64,000 bases of DNA from the NCBI RefSeq assembly GCF_040813715.1, contig NZ_JBFOCH010000028.1. One strand, written 5' to 3'. Position 1 is the first letter of the stretch; each line of letters opens with the position of its first letter. The notes beneath the pieces are model-generated. The model was not told where the DNA came from, did no database searches, and saw only the letters and a list, made by a program, of their open reading frames with translations. The position numbers and the translations under genes are program-made. Below, piece after piece: positions 1-9,566 of this stretch. The DNA comes from Mesorhizobium_K marinum (lineage in GTDB: Bacteria; Pseudomonadota; Alphaproteobacteria; Rhizobiales; Rhizobiaceae).

Positions 1-14
1 ACGGTGTTCCTCAT
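1..14 (-). CDS. start of a gene running off the left edge (partial)
   Basis: An ATG on the minus strand (positions 14-12) is preceded by a GGAG Shine-Dalgarno-like stretch about 9 nt upstream and reads M-R-N-T before leaving the window. Only four codons are visible, so the product cannot be named. The roughly 130 bp between this start and the next gene would hold its promoter. Confidence 0.3.
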
Positions 15-142
15 GCCGTTTTCTCCATCGGTTCGCCGGTCGTGCTTTCGACCTGAGCGCCAATCTTAGGCCTTATCGGGTCCGACATAAATCCTGGCGG
101 GTTCGACAGGCCACCGGTGCCGAAACCGTCGCCGCCCGTCCG

Positions 143-424
143 CTACCAGTACCGGTCGTGCCAGCGGCGCGGGCGCTGCTGTTCGGCCGCGGCGTAGCCG
201 ATCGCCAGGCCGGTGATCAGCCCGAGCAGCCCGCCGAACAGCATGCCGGCGGCGCCGGGATGGTTGCGGATCGGCTGGACGACCGCGTCTGCGGCGCGCC
301 CGGCGCCCTCGGCGATGTCGCCCGCCCGCTGCGAAAGCGCGGCCTTCAGGTTGGACAGTTCGCGGCGGAGATGGGCGATCTCGGCGGAAAGCTCGTCGCC
401 GGATGTCCGTGTGTTGTCTGCCAT
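143..424 (-). CDS. small membrane protein, ElaB/YqjD/DUF883-like
   Basis: A 93-residue protein. The ATG at 424 is preferred over a longer in-frame start at 580, because the protein from 424 begins with a polar, helix-forming stretch typical of the family and the extension is arginine-rich and low complexity. Residues about 10-40 form an amphipathic, probably coiled-coil helix (AEIAHLRRELSNLKAALS). Residues about 58-80 form one glycine-rich membrane segment, and the tail is basic. This layout resembles the ElaB/YqjD/DUF883 group, inner-membrane proteins reported to bind ribosomes in enterobacteria; that role is not shown here. It is divergent from the importer operon that follows. Confidence 0.6.
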   Translation of the reverse strand: MADNTRTSGDELSAEIAHLRRELSNLKAALSQRAGDIAEGAGRAADAVVQPIRNHPGAAGMLFGGLLGLITGLAIGYAAAEQQRPRRWHDRYW

Positions 425-665
425 GGCGTGGTCTCTCTGCAGTGAGGGATTTCGACGAAACGGCGAAAGGCGCGCCAAGGTTCCGTCGCGGCCGGAAATT
501 GCGCCGATGCGGTGGCAGTCCCTGCGTGGCCGTTGGCGACGCGCATCGTGCGGCGCGGTCGCGGGAGCCGACATGCGCACGCGACCGCTGCGTCAGCCGT
601 TTCCGGGCTTTTCAATCCTCCCGCTTTTCGGCAGTGTGGCCGCTCGTTGAAAATGGGAGAGCGGA

Positions 666-1808
666 ATGAAGACCAGTTTTGCAGCAACCGCGATCGCGCT
701 TGCGCTCGGAATGTCCAGCGCAGCCTTCGCCGAGCCGGTCAAGGTCGGCATGATCACCACGCTGTCGGGCGGCGGCGCGGGCCTCGGCGTCGATGCGCGC
801 GACGGCTTCATGCTGGCGCTCAAGCTGTCGGGCACCAAGGACATCGAGGTGGTCACCGAAGACGACGCGATGAAGCCCGAGCTCGCCGTGCAGATCGCCG
901 ACAAGATGATCCAGAGCGACAAGGTCGACGTGCTGACCGGCATCATCTGGTCGAACCTCGCCATGGCGGTGGTGCCGAACGCGGTCGCCCAGGGCAAGTT
1001 CTACATCTCGGTCAACGCCGGTCCTTCGCCGCTCGCCGGCGCGAAATGCGACAAGAACTACTTCAACGTCGCCTACCAGAACGACAACTTCCATGAGGCC
1101 GCCGGCAACTACGCCGAGACCCAGGGCATCAAGAAGATGTTCATCCTGGCGCCGAACTACCCGGCCGGCACGGATTCGCTGAACGGCTTCAAGCGCTACT
1201 ACAAGGGCGAACTGGTCGGCGAGGTCTACACCAAGCTCGGCCAGACCGACTATGCCGCCGAGATCGCGCAGATCCGCGCGTCGGGCGCCGAATCGGTGTT
1301 CTTCTTCCTGCCCGGCGGCATGGGCATCGCCTTCATGAAGCAGTACGCGCAGTCGGGCGTCGGCATTCCGGTCATGGGCCCGGGCTTCTCGTTCAGCCAG
1401 GACGTGCTCGCCGCCATCGGCGACGCCGCGCTCGGCGCGAAGAACACGGCGTCGTGGTCGCCCGACCTCGACAACCCGAAGAACAAGGAATTCGTGGCGG
1501 CCTTCAAGGCGGAATACAACCGCCTGCCGTCGACCTATGCGGCGCAGGCCTTCGACACCGGCACGCTGCTGGCGGCGGCCGCCGCCAAGGCGGACGTCAA
1601 GGACGCCGACGCCTTCCGCGCCGCGCTCGCGGCCGCCGACTTCGATTCGGTGCGCGGGAAGTTCAAGTTCAACACGAACCACCACCCGATCCAGGACTTC
1701 TACGTGCGCGAAGTGATCAAGGACGGCGACGGCGTGCTGACCAACAAGATCATCGCCACCAGCTTCACCGACCACCAGGACGCCTACGCCGCGGAGTGCA
1801 AGTTCTAG
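666..1808 (+). CDS. ABC transporter substrate-binding protein, branched-chain amino acid (LivJ) type
   Basis: A 380-residue periplasmic binding protein that captures a small ligand for the LivHMGF-type permease encoded downstream. Residues 1-22 are a clear Sec signal peptide ending in AFA before EPVKVG. The mature start (KVGMITTLSGGGAGLG) and the alternating lobes match the type I periplasmic-binding fold (Peripla_BP_6). The start has a good ribosome site (GGAGAGCGGA). Family members bind leucine/isoleucine/valine, amides, urea or aromatic compounds, so the true ligand is open. It is the first gene of the operon but is separated from livH by 440 bp of mosaic repeat sequence. Confidence 0.9.
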   Translation: MKTSFAATAIALALGMSSAAFAEPVKVGMITTLSGGGAGLGVDARDGFMLALKLSGTKDIEVVTEDDAMKPELAVQIADKMIQSDKVDVLTGIIWSNLAMAVVPNAVAQGKFYISVNAGPSPLAGAKCDKNYFNVAYQNDNFHEAAGNYAETQGIKKMFILAPNYPAGTDSLNGFKRYYKGELVGEVYTKLGQTDYAAEIAQIRASGAESVFFFLPGGMGIAFMKQYAQSGVGIPVMGPGFSFSQDVLAAIGDAALGAKNTASWSPDLDNPKNKEFVAAFKAEYNRLPSTYAAQAFDTGTLLAAAAAKADVKDADAFRAALAAADFDSVRGKFKFNTNHHPIQDFYVREVIKDGDGVLTNKIIATSFTDHQDAYAAECKF

Positions 1809-1837
1809 GGCTTCCTTCACCCGTGAAGGATGAGATC

Positions 1838-2170
1838 GACCCCCACTCCGTCACGCTTCGCGTGCCACCTCTCCCCCGCTCGANTCCCCGTTATCGCGGG
1901 GGGAAGGCGCCGGCGGGCGGGGAGGGCCAGCGCGCATGTCGCGCCCGGACGCTCTTCCGCCGCAGGCGCCGCCCGTCACCCCTTGCCTCTTCCCGTGAAG
2001 GACGGGGAGAGGGCTTTGCCTCCGTAGCTCTTCACGACCGAGTTGAACTTGCAAACAGCCCTTTTGATCGAACAACTGCTGAACGGCGTCNGCCAGGCCA
2101 GGCACCTTTCCTCTCCCCCACAAAGTGGGGGAGAGGTGGCTCGCCCGAAGGGCGAGACGGAGTGGGGGTC
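1838..2170. repeat. rhizobial-type palindromic intergenic mosaic element between the binding-protein gene and livH
   Basis: This non-coding stretch holds pieces of a palindromic element. A hairpin at 2110-2136 has two 12-bp arms (CCTCTCCCCCAC / GTGGGGGAGAGG) around AAA, followed by a second hairpin at 2140-2156 (CTCGCCC/GGGCGAG). A degraded inverted counterpart lies at 1838-1877 (GACCCCCACTCCG against CGGAGTGGGGGTC). Such elements are common between genes in Mesorhizobium and relatives. Single Ns at 1884 and 2091 show that the assembler failed here. No gene was found in 1809-2248. Confidence 0.7.
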
Positions 2171-2290
2171 TTCCTTATGCGGCAACCCTCCGTGAAGAAC
2201 GGGGAGAGGGTGTCGCCTTCGTAGCGCTCGTTTACCGTCGAGTTTGATTTGCAATTCGCGCTCTTCATCGAACAACTGCTGAACGGCGTC
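1994..2290 (+). repeat. diverged duplicate of the livH upstream region around N2091 (likely strain-variant contig end)
   Basis: Positions 1994-2090 are a diverged copy of 2191-2290, differing at many sites with small indels but ending in the same 22 bases (from ATCGAACAACTG to GGCGTC). The left copy stops at the N and never continues into livH. This looks like the end of a variant contig, not a tandem duplication. Confidence 0.6.
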
Positions 2291-3169
2291 CAGTTCGGGG
2301 TCATGCTGTTTCTGATGGCGGCTGGGCTGACCCTGATCTTCGGCGTGATGGGGCTGATCAACCTGGCGCACGGCTCGTTCTTCATGGTCGGCGCATTCGC
2401 CTGCGCGGCCGTCGCTGCCGCGACCGGCTCGTTCTGGCTCGGCCTCGCCGCCAGCCTGGCGGCGGCGGCCGCGCTCGGCGCCATCGTCGAGATGACTGTC
2501 ATCCGCCGGCTCTATGCGCGCGACCACCTAGACCAGGTCCTGGCGACCTTCGCGCTGATCCTGATCCTCTCGGAGGGCACGCGCTGGCTGTTCGGCTCGT
2601 TCCCGCTCTACCTGAACATCCCGCCCGAACTCGGCGGCGCGGTCGAACTGCCCGGCGGCGTGTTCTATCCGGTCTATCGCCTCGCCATCATCATCGCCGG
2701 CCTCGGCGTCGGCGTCGGCCTCTACTTCCTGATCGCCCGGACGCGGCTCGGCATGCGCATCCGCGCCGGCGAATCCGACCGCGAGATGATCGGCGCGCTC
2801 GGCGTCGACATCGGCACGCTATACACCGTCGTGTTCGCGCTCGGCGCCGCGCTCGCCGGCTTTGCCGGCGCCATGGTCGGCGCGCTGCAGTCGGTGCAGG
2901 TCGGCATGGGCGAGCCGGTGCTCATCCTCGCCTTCGTGGTCATCGTCATCGGCGGCATCGGCTCCATCAAGGGCGCGTTCGTCGGCGCGCTGCTGGTCGG
3001 CGTCACCGACACCATGGGCCGCGTGCTCTTGCCGCCCATGCTCGCCGCGGTCATCGGGCCGGCCCAGGCGGCCGGCATCGGCGCCGCGCTCGCCTCCATG
3101 TCGATCTATGTCGTGATGGCGCTGATCCTGGCGTTCCGGCCCCAGGGCCTGTTTTCGGCGCAGGCCTGA
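2249..3169 (+). CDS. livH: branched-chain amino acid-type ABC transporter permease LivH
   Basis: A 306-residue inner-membrane permease with about eight hydrophobic segments. The family signature GLINLAHGSFFMVGAF lies near residues 30-46, and the cytoplasmic loop that contacts the ATPases is around residues 185-200. The only start matching LivH homologues is a TTG at 2249 with no good ribosome site, so the exact start is less certain. It is followed 2 nt later by livM. It should pair with LivM to form the channel for the ligand delivered by the binding protein at 666-1808. Confidence 0.9.
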   Translation: MQFALFIEQLLNGVQFGVMLFLMAAGLTLIFGVMGLINLAHGSFFMVGAFACAAVAAATGSFWLGLAASLAAAAALGAIVEMTVIRRLYARDHLDQVLATFALILILSEGTRWLFGSFPLYLNIPPELGGAVELPGGVFYPVYRLAIIIAGLGVGVGLYFLIARTRLGMRIRAGESDREMIGALGVDIGTLYTVVFALGAALAGFAGAMVGALQSVQVGMGEPVLILAFVVIVIGGIGSIKGAFVGALLVGVTDTMGRVLLPPMLAAVIGPAQAAGIGAALASMSIYVVMALILAFRPQGLFSAQA

Positions 3170-3171
3170 CG

Positions 3172-4143
3172 ATGTCGCGCGAAGCCGCCTTCAACGCCGC
3201 GCTGGCCATCCTGCTCCTGGCCGTTCCGCTGGCCGCCTACGCGCTCGACGAGCCGTTCTACGTCGCGCTGGCGACCCGCATCGCGATCCTCGCGCTCGCG
3301 GCCGCCGGCCTCAATCTTGCGCTCGGCCTGGGCGGGCTGGTCTCCTTCGGCCACGCCGCCTTTTTCGGCGTCGGCGGCTACGTCGCCGGCATCCTCGCCG
3401 TACACGCCTTCAACGCCGAACCGCTGTTCGGCCTGTTGCCGGCGTCCGACCAGATGCCGGTCGTCTGGCTGGTCGCCGCGCTGCTGTGCGCCGCCGTCGC
3501 CCTGCCGATCGGCGCGATCAGCCTGAGGACCAGCGGCGTCTACTTCATCATGATCACGCTGGCCTTCGCCCAGATGATCTACTACTTCGCGATCTCCTGG
3601 CCCGCCTATGGCGGCGAGGACGGCCTGTCGATCACGGTGCGCAACGCCTTCCCCGGCCTGTCGACCGCCAACCCCGCCGGCTTCTTCGTCGTCTGCTACG
3701 TGCTGCTGATGGCCGTGCTCGCGCTGATCTGGCGGATCGCCAATTCGCGCTTCGGCATGGCGCTGCAGGCGGCGCGGCAGAACGAGAAGCGGGTCGCCGC
3801 CGTCGGCATCAGGCCGTTCCGCGTCCGGCTGGCCGCCTTCGTCATCTCCGCCGTCATCACCGGCGTCGCCGGCGCGCTCTATGCAGACCTCAACCGGTTC
3901 GTCAGCCCGTCGATGATGTCGTGGCACATGTCGGGCGAACTCATCGTGCTGGTCATCCTCGGCGGCACCGGTCGGCTGTTCGGTCCCGTCGCCGGGGCGA
4001 TCCTCTACGTGCTGCTCGAATTCGCGCTCGGCGGCGTCACCGAACGCTGGCAGCTCTTCCTCGGCTTCATCCTGCTCGGCGTGGTTCTGTTCGCGCGCGG
4101 CGGGATCGTCGGGCTGGTGGCGGGCAAGGTGCGCCATGGCTGA
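3172..4143 (+). CDS. livM: branched-chain amino acid-type ABC transporter permease LivM
   Basis: A 323-residue inner-membrane permease, partner of LivH. Recognisable parts are the N-terminal GLNLALGLGGLVSFGHAAFF motif around residues 44-63, which is the LivM counterpart of the LivH signature, and a cytoplasmic loop (RFGMALQAARQNEKR) around residues 194-208. About nine hydrophobic segments are present. The start lies 3 nt after the livH stop and the end overlaps livG by 8 nt, so translation is probably coupled. Confidence 0.92.
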   Translation: MSREAAFNAALAILLLAVPLAAYALDEPFYVALATRIAILALAAAGLNLALGLGGLVSFGHAAFFGVGGYVAGILAVHAFNAEPLFGLLPASDQMPVVWLVAALLCAAVALPIGAISLRTSGVYFIMITLAFAQMIYYFAISWPAYGGEDGLSITVRNAFPGLSTANPAGFFVVCYVLLMAVLALIWRIANSRFGMALQAARQNEKRVAAVGIRPFRVRLAAFVISAVITGVAGALYADLNRFVSPSMMSWHMSGELIVLVILGGTGRLFGPVAGAILYVLLEFALGGVTERWQLFLGFILLGVVLFARGGIVGLVAGKVRHG

Positions 4144-4881
4144 GCCGGTCCTCGACATCCGCGACCTCTACAAGAGCTTCGGCGGCCTGAAGGCGACCGA
4201 CGGCGTCAGCCTCGATCTCAGGCCGGGCGAGATCCACGCGCTGATCGGCCCGAACGGCGCGGGCAAGACGACGCTGATCCACCAGATATCAGGCGCGCTC
4301 CGGCCGAACGCCGGCTCGATCCGCTTCCTCGGGCAGGACGTCACCGGCCTCGACGTCGCCGCGCGGGCGCGCCTCGGCCTCGGCCGCACCTTCCAGATAT
4401 CGTCGCTGGCGATGGACTTTTCGGCGCTGAGGAACGTCATGCTGGCGGTTCAGGGTCGGCAGGGAGCGAGCTTCCGCTTCTTCCGAAACGTGATGAGCGA
4501 CGCGACCCTCACCGAGCCGGCGATGGCGGCGCTCGGTCGCGTCGGGCTTGTCGGCCGCGCCGCGGTTCCCGCGTCGGAACTTTCGCATGGCGAACGCCGC
4601 CAGCTGGAAATCGCGATCGCCCTGGCGCTGGGATCGAAGGCGCTGCTGCTTGACGAGCCGATGGCCGGCATGGGCCAGGAGGGATCGCGCGCGCTGACCG
4701 GCCTGCTCGACGCGCTGCGCGCCGAAACGCCGATCCTGCTGGTCGAGCACGACATGGACGCCGTCTTCGCGCTTGCCGACCGCATTTCCGTGCTGGTCTA
4801 CGGGCGCATCGTCGCCAGCGGGACGGTCGCCGAAATCCGCGGCAACCCCGACGTGCGCAGCGCCTATCTGGGAGAGCGGGC

Positions 4882-4885
<4 letters not shown>
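4136..4885 (+). CDS. livG: branched-chain amino acid-type ABC transporter ATP-binding protein LivG
   Basis: A 249-residue cytoplasmic ATPase. Walker A is GPNGAGKTT near residue 40. The signature region (LSHGERRQLEIA) around residues 148-159 carries LSHGE in place of LSGGQ, as is common in LivG proteins. Walker B is ALLLDEPMAGM and the switch histidine is in LLVEHDMDAVF. The gene overlaps livM upstream and livF downstream (ATGA). Confidence 0.93.
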
Positions 4886-5568
<683 letters not shown>

Positions 5569-5686
5569 GCGACGGCGCTGGACGCGCGGAAAAATGCAGG
5601 GCAACTTGCGCTCCGCCCGGAGACGAAATGTTGCCGGAGCAGACCGCAACGACAAGAATTCCAAACGTGCAGCCGCGAGCGAAGAG

Positions 5687-6139
5687 ATGACCAACCTTGT
5701 GATTCGGCCCCTCGAGCAATCCGACCAGGCCGACTGGCGCAGGTTGTGGACCGCCTATCTCGAATTCTACAAGACGACTGTTGCCGAGGCGGTCTACGAG
5801 ACCACCTGGCGGCGTCTTTTCGATCCCGGCGCATACGAGCCGAAAGGTTTTCTCGCCATCGCCGACGGCAAGCCGGTCGGCCTCGTGCACTATCTCTACC
5901 ACCGCTCCTGCTGGTCCGAGGTGAACAACTGCTACCTGCAGGATCTGTTTGCCGACGAATCGGCGCGCGGCACCGGCGTCGGCCGGGCGCTGATCGAGGC
6001 GGTGCAGGCCGAGGCGGCGAAGGCCGGCGTCAGCAACGTCTACTGGATGACGCACGAGACCAACGAGACGGCGCGCCGCCTCTACGACCGCGTCGCCAGG
6101 CGAACCGGCTTCATCGAATACGACTTGCTGCCTGGCTGA
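5687..6139 (+). CDS. GNAT family N-acetyltransferase
   Basis: A 150-residue protein with a complete GNAT fold. Motif A reads YLQDLFADESARGTGVGRAL (about residues 82-101), containing the R-G-T-G-V-G acetyl-CoA loop. It is followed by an α-helix and a C-terminal VYWMTHETNETARRLYDR stretch usual in acetyltransferases acting on small amines or protein N-termini. The ATG at 5687 was chosen because the upstream in-frame extension is low complexity and does not resemble the family. The substrate is unknown. It lies 118 bp after livF and may share its transcript. Confidence 0.85.
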   Translation: MTNLVIRPLEQSDQADWRRLWTAYLEFYKTTVAEAVYETTWRRLFDPGAYEPKGFLAIADGKPVGLVHYLYHRSCWSEVNNCYLQDLFADESARGTGVGRALIEAVQAEAAKAGVSNVYWMTHETNETARRLYDRVARRTGFIEYDLLPG

Positions 6140-6159
6140 GCCGTCGCGGACGCGACGGC
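6140..6159. terminator. GC hairpin between convergent genes
   Basis: GCCGTCGC-GGAC-GCGACGGC forms a perfect 8-bp stem with a 4-nt loop directly after the acetyltransferase stop codon and before the stop of the convergent alcohol dehydrogenase. There is no T-run, so it may act as a bidirectional pause or stability element, not a classical terminator. Confidence 0.4.
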
Positions 6160-6170
6160 GGGCGAAGGGC

Positions 6171-7187
6171 TCAGAACACGACTGCGAAGCGGCCCTGCGC
6201 TCGCCCCGCGCGCAGGTCGGCCAGCGCATCGCTGACATCGCCAAGCGCGATCTCCGCGACGTGCGACGCAAGCGGCTCCTGCTCGTGCAGCGCGAGCAGG
6301 TCGTGCATCTGCGCCCGGGTCCCGACGCTGGTTCCGGTGACGGTGACGCCGGTCGACGCCAGCCATTCCTGGCTGATCGCGACGGGCTCCGCGACCATGG
6401 CAGCGGCAACGATGCGCCCGCGCGGCTGCACCGCCGAGATCATGGCGTCCCAGCTGGCCGGGGTCGGCGCGAAATTGATGCAGCTCGCGACCTGGTCCTG
6501 CGGCGGCCAGGCCGTCGCCAGGCCCGCGTCCGCGACCTTGGTGTCCACGGCGCCGAGCGACGTGGCGCGGTCGAGCTTTCCCGCGTCGCGATCGACCGCC
6601 ACCACCCTGGCGCCGCGCCGCCGGGCAAGCTGGATGGCGTATTGGCCAAGCCCGCCGCAGCCGAAGATCGCGCAGCATTCGCCGTGCTTCACCTGCGCAC
6701 GCTCGATCGCGCCATAGGCCGTCACGCCGGCGCACATCAGCGGCGCCAGGCCGGATGCCGCGCCGGCCGGGACGCGGAAGGCGAAGCGCGCATCGGCGAC
6801 GACATATTCGGCGAAGGTGCCGGCGACGTCGTAACCATGCGCGCGCTGCGACTGGCAGAACGATTCGGCGCCGTCCAGGCATTCGGCGCACTCGCCGCAG
6901 GTGTCGTGCAGCCAGCCGATCCCCGCACGCTCGCCGGGGTTCCAGTCCTGCACGTCCGGCCCGACCGCCGCAACGACGCCGATCCCCTCATGGCCGAGGA
7001 TGAACGGGGACGGCGCGCTCGCCGGGGGCATCTCGCCACGCCAGACATGGACGTCGGAGTGGCAGACCCCGCTCGCCTCGAGCCTGATCAGGATCTGTCC
7101 CGGACCAGGCTCGGGGCGCGGCACGCGCGTGAGGCGAAGCGGCTGCCCGTATTCTTCCAGCACCGCCGCCAGCATGAGTTCCGACAT
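6171..7187 (-). CDS. zinc-dependent alcohol dehydrogenase (AdhP/MDR family)
   Basis: A 338-residue cytoplasmic oxidoreductase that should interconvert alcohols and aldehydes with NAD(H). Catalytic zinc ligands are visible in GVCHSDVH (Cys near residue 42) and GHEGIG (His-Glu near 66). The structural zinc lobe has four cysteines in CGECAECLDGAESFC (about 95-109). The Rossmann fold carries GCGGLGQYA near residue 173. An in-frame ATG at 7175 preceded by GGAACTC is an equally good start and would remove four residues. The same frame stays open far upstream on this strand, but that part is antisense to ugpB and has no homology signal. Confidence 0.9.
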   Translation of the reverse strand: MSELMLAAVLEEYGQPLRLTRVPRPEPGPGQILIRLEASGVCHSDVHVWRGEMPPASAPSPFILGHEGIGVVAAVGPDVQDWNPGERAGIGWLHDTCGECAECLDGAESFCQSQRAHGYDVAGTFAEYVVADARFAFRVPAGAASGLAPLMCAGVTAYGAIERAQVKHGECCAIFGCGGLGQYAIQLARRRGARVVAVDRDAGKLDRATSLGAVDTKVADAGLATAWPPQDQVASCINFAPTPASWDAMISAVQPRGRIVAAAMVAEPVAISQEWLASTGVTVTGTSVGTRAQMHDLLALHEQEPLASHVAEIALGDVSDALADLRAGRAQGRFAVVF

Positions 7188-7547
7188 GAAGGATGCAACT
7201 CCGGCCCAGATGACGATCCGCCGCTTCGCAGCGTCTTCACCCGGGCGATGGAGCCGGCATGGCGCGACCGCACAATCTCCCGGGCCGGCCAGTGTTCCGT
7301 CCGGTCCTCGCCCTGTCAAGCAAAGGTACCCGGTTCGTCGCTGTTGGGCGGAGCCGCGGAAACAGCGCCGNTAAAGGTACCCGGTTCGTCGCAGTTGGCG
7401 GAGCCGCGGAAACAGCGCCGTTACCGCGAGCGCGCGCCGGGGCACGAAACCGCAACATGGCGGGGATTCAATCGGCCTGTATCGGAATGCGATGCTGCGG
7501 CGACAACCGTTCTCGTCGGCGCGGCGGCCAACGGACTGCTTGAGGCA
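7188..7547. other. divergent intergenic region with an assembly join
   Basis: This region separates the alcohol dehydrogenase from the Rrf2 regulator. It contains the duplicated block around N7371 and no coding sequence I can support. Any promoter for either gene would lie here, but because one copy of the duplicated block is probably artificial, spacing cannot be trusted. Confidence 0.5.
7321..7421 (+). repeat. near-identical direct copies flanking N7371
   Basis: Positions 7321-7370 and 7372-7421 are about 50-bp copies beginning AAAGGTACCCGG and ending CAGCGCCG, with a few mismatches and a one-base indel. The single N between them and the pattern elsewhere in the scaffold indicate an unmerged contig overlap. 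Confidence 0.8.
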
Positions 7548-7997
7548 ATGCTTACCAAAAAGGGCAAATACGGGCTGAAGGCCCTGGTCTACCTCTCGAA
7601 CCTGCCGCCCGGACAACTCGCCGTCGTCGCGGACATCGCGGCGAAGAACAAAATCCCGAAGAAGTTCCTGGACACCATTCTCGGCGAGCTGCGCAATGCC
7701 GGCTTCGTCCAGAGCCGCAAGGGCAAGGACGGCGGCTACAGCCTTGCCCGCCCGCCCGGCGACATCAGGATCGGCCATGTGGTGCGCGTGCTGGACGGCC
7801 CGCTGGCGCCGATCGCCTGCGCCAGCCGCAGCAGCTACAGGCGCTGCGAGGACTGCGACGAGGCGACATGCCAGGTTCGCCGCATCATGATGCAGGTGCG
7901 ACACGCCGTCGCCGACCTCCTCGACAACCGCAGCCTCGCGGCGATGCGCGACGCCGCCAACGACGACAGGGCGACGGGCCTGCGCCTGCAGCTGTGA
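7548..7997 (+). CDS. Rrf2 family transcriptional regulator
   Basis: A 149-residue DNA-binding protein. A winged helix occupies residues 1-80, with the recognition region AAKNKIPKKFLDTILGELRNAG and the wing KGKDGGYSLAR. C-terminal cysteines in the pattern C-x8-C-x2-C-x5-C (about residues 90-108) match Rrf2 proteins that bind an iron-sulfur cluster or sense sulfur or redox state. GAGG lies just upstream of the ATG. It is followed by ugp genes but separated from them by 222 bp, so its targets are not evident. Confidence 0.88.
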   Translation: MLTKKGKYGLKALVYLSNLPPGQLAVVADIAAKNKIPKKFLDTILGELRNAGFVQSRKGKDGGYSLARPPGDIRIGHVVRVLDGPLAPIACASRSSYRRCEDCDEATCQVRRIMMQVRHAVADLLDNRSLAAMRDAANDDRATGLRLQL

Positions 7998-8219
7998 CCG
8001 CGCGCAGGCTCCTGGCATAGAACCAAAGTCTAAGACGGGGCCGCGACGCCTTTGCCGGCTAAGCAAAGCGGTGCAAACGCTGCGTCTTTGCCGGTTTCGC
8101 CTTGCCGCATCCGATGGTGCAACGTCACGCCCCCGACACAAAACGATTGTCCGCCTGTCACAATCGACGGATACTCCCCTCCGCGAACCCTTCAGCTCGC
8201 CAACAAAAACGGGAGAGAA

Positions 8220-9533
8220 ATGATGAAATTTCAGGCCCTTTCGGCCGGTACGGCCATTGCTTTCAGCCTGCTGTCCTCGACGTCGGCCTTTGCCGTCACC
8301 GAGATTTCCTGGTGGCACGCGATGACCGGCGCGAACAACGAGGTCGTCGAGACGCTGTCGAAGGAATTCAACGAGAGCCAGAGCGAGTACAAGGTCGTTC
8401 CGGTGTTCAAGGGCACCTATCCCGAGACGCTCAACGCCGGAATCGCGGCCTTCCGGGCCAAGCAGCCTCCCCACATCATGCAGGTCTTCGACGTCGGCAC
8501 CGGCGTCATGATGGGCGCCGAAGGCGCGGTCAAGCCGGTCGCCGAAATCCTCTCGATGGGCGGCAAGGCGTTCGACAAGAGCCAGTACCTGCCGGGCATC
8601 GTCGCCTATTATTCGAAGCCGGACGGGACGATGCTGTCCTTCCCGTACAACTCGTCCTCGCCGGTCCTCTATTACAACAAGGACATCTTCCAGAAGGCGG
8701 GCCTCGACACCGAGAACCCGCCCAAGACCTGGCCCGAGGTGTTCGAGGCCGCCAAGAAGATCAAGACCTCCGGCGCGGCGTCCTGCGGCTACACCTCGAC
8801 CTGGCTGACCTGGATCGGGCTTGAGAACTTCGCCGCCTGGAACAACCTCCAGTACGGCACCAACGAGAACGGGCTCGGCTCGACCGATTCCCAGCTGACC
8901 TTCAACACGCCGATGTTCGTCAACCACTTCCAGCAGATCGCCGACCTCGCCAAGGACGGCACCTTCAAGTATGGCGGGCGCACCTCCGAGGCCAAGCAGA
9001 TCTTCCTGGCCGGCGAATGCGGGCTGTTCACGGAATCCTCCGGCGGCCTCGGCGACATCGTGAAGTCCGGCATGAACTACGGCATCGGCCAGCTTCCCTA
9101 CTATCCCGACGCCGAGGGCGCGCCGCAGAACACCATCCCCGGCGGCGCCAGCCTCTGGGTCTTCGGCGGCAAGTCGGACGAGGAATACAAGGGCGTCGCC
9201 GCCTTCTTCGAGTTCCTGTCGCAGACCGAGATCCAGTCGCGCCTGCACCAGGTATCGGGCTATCTGCCGGTGACGATGGCCGCCTACGAGGCGACCAAGG
9301 CGTCGGGCTTCTACGAGAAGAACCCGGCCCGCGAGATCCCGATCCAGCAGATGCTCGGCAAGGCGCCGACCGCCAACTCCAAGGGCGTGCGCTTCATCAA
9401 CCTGCCGCAGCTGCGCGACATCCAGAACGAGGAGTTCGAGAAGATGCTCGCCGGCGAACAGACCGCGCAGCAGGCGCTCGACAACGCGGTCACCCGCGGC
9501 AACGCCGCGATCCAGGAAGCGATCGGGAACTGA
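8220..9533 (+). CDS. ugpB: sn-glycerol-3-phosphate ABC transporter substrate-binding protein UgpB
   Basis: A 437-residue periplasmic binding protein. The signal peptide spans about residues 1-25 (ending SAFA). The mature start EISWWHAMTGANNEVVETL is characteristic of UgpB, as are PYNSSSPVLYYN near residue 140 and PGGASLWVFGG near residue 306. The length matches E. coli UgpB (438). A strong GGGAGAGAA precedes a double ATG at 8220/8223. A weak candidate promoter (TTGTCC, about 18 nt, GATACT) is visible near 8147-8175. It leads the ugpBAEC operon. Confidence 0.93.
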   Translation: MMKFQALSAGTAIAFSLLSSTSAFAVTEISWWHAMTGANNEVVETLSKEFNESQSEYKVVPVFKGTYPETLNAGIAAFRAKQPPHIMQVFDVGTGVMMGAEGAVKPVAEILSMGGKAFDKSQYLPGIVAYYSKPDGTMLSFPYNSSSPVLYYNKDIFQKAGLDTENPPKTWPEVFEAAKKIKTSGAASCGYTSTWLTWIGLENFAAWNNLQYGTNENGLGSTDSQLTFNTPMFVNHFQQIADLAKDGTFKYGGRTSEAKQIFLAGECGLFTESSGGLGDIVKSGMNYGIGQLPYYPDAEGAPQNTIPGGASLWVFGGKSDEEYKGVAAFFEFLSQTEIQSRLHQVSGYLPVTMAAYEATKASGFYEKNPAREIPIQQMLGKAPTANSKGVRFINLPQLRDIQNEEFEKMLAGEQTAQQALDNAVTRGNAAIQEAIGN

Positions 9534-9566
9534 GCAAGTCCGGCTCGGGAGCGTGATCCGTTTCAC

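Noticed and set aside
612..1820. 402-codon minus-strand frame opposite the livJ-type gene
   Set aside because: Mirror frame of a high-GC gene. The plus-strand protein has a signal peptide and full family fold.
6171..9566. Open frame of 1131 codons on the minus strand
   Set aside because: Only the part encoding the alcohol dehydrogenase has family motifs. The rest is antisense to the Rrf2 and ugpB genes and is open because of high GC content.
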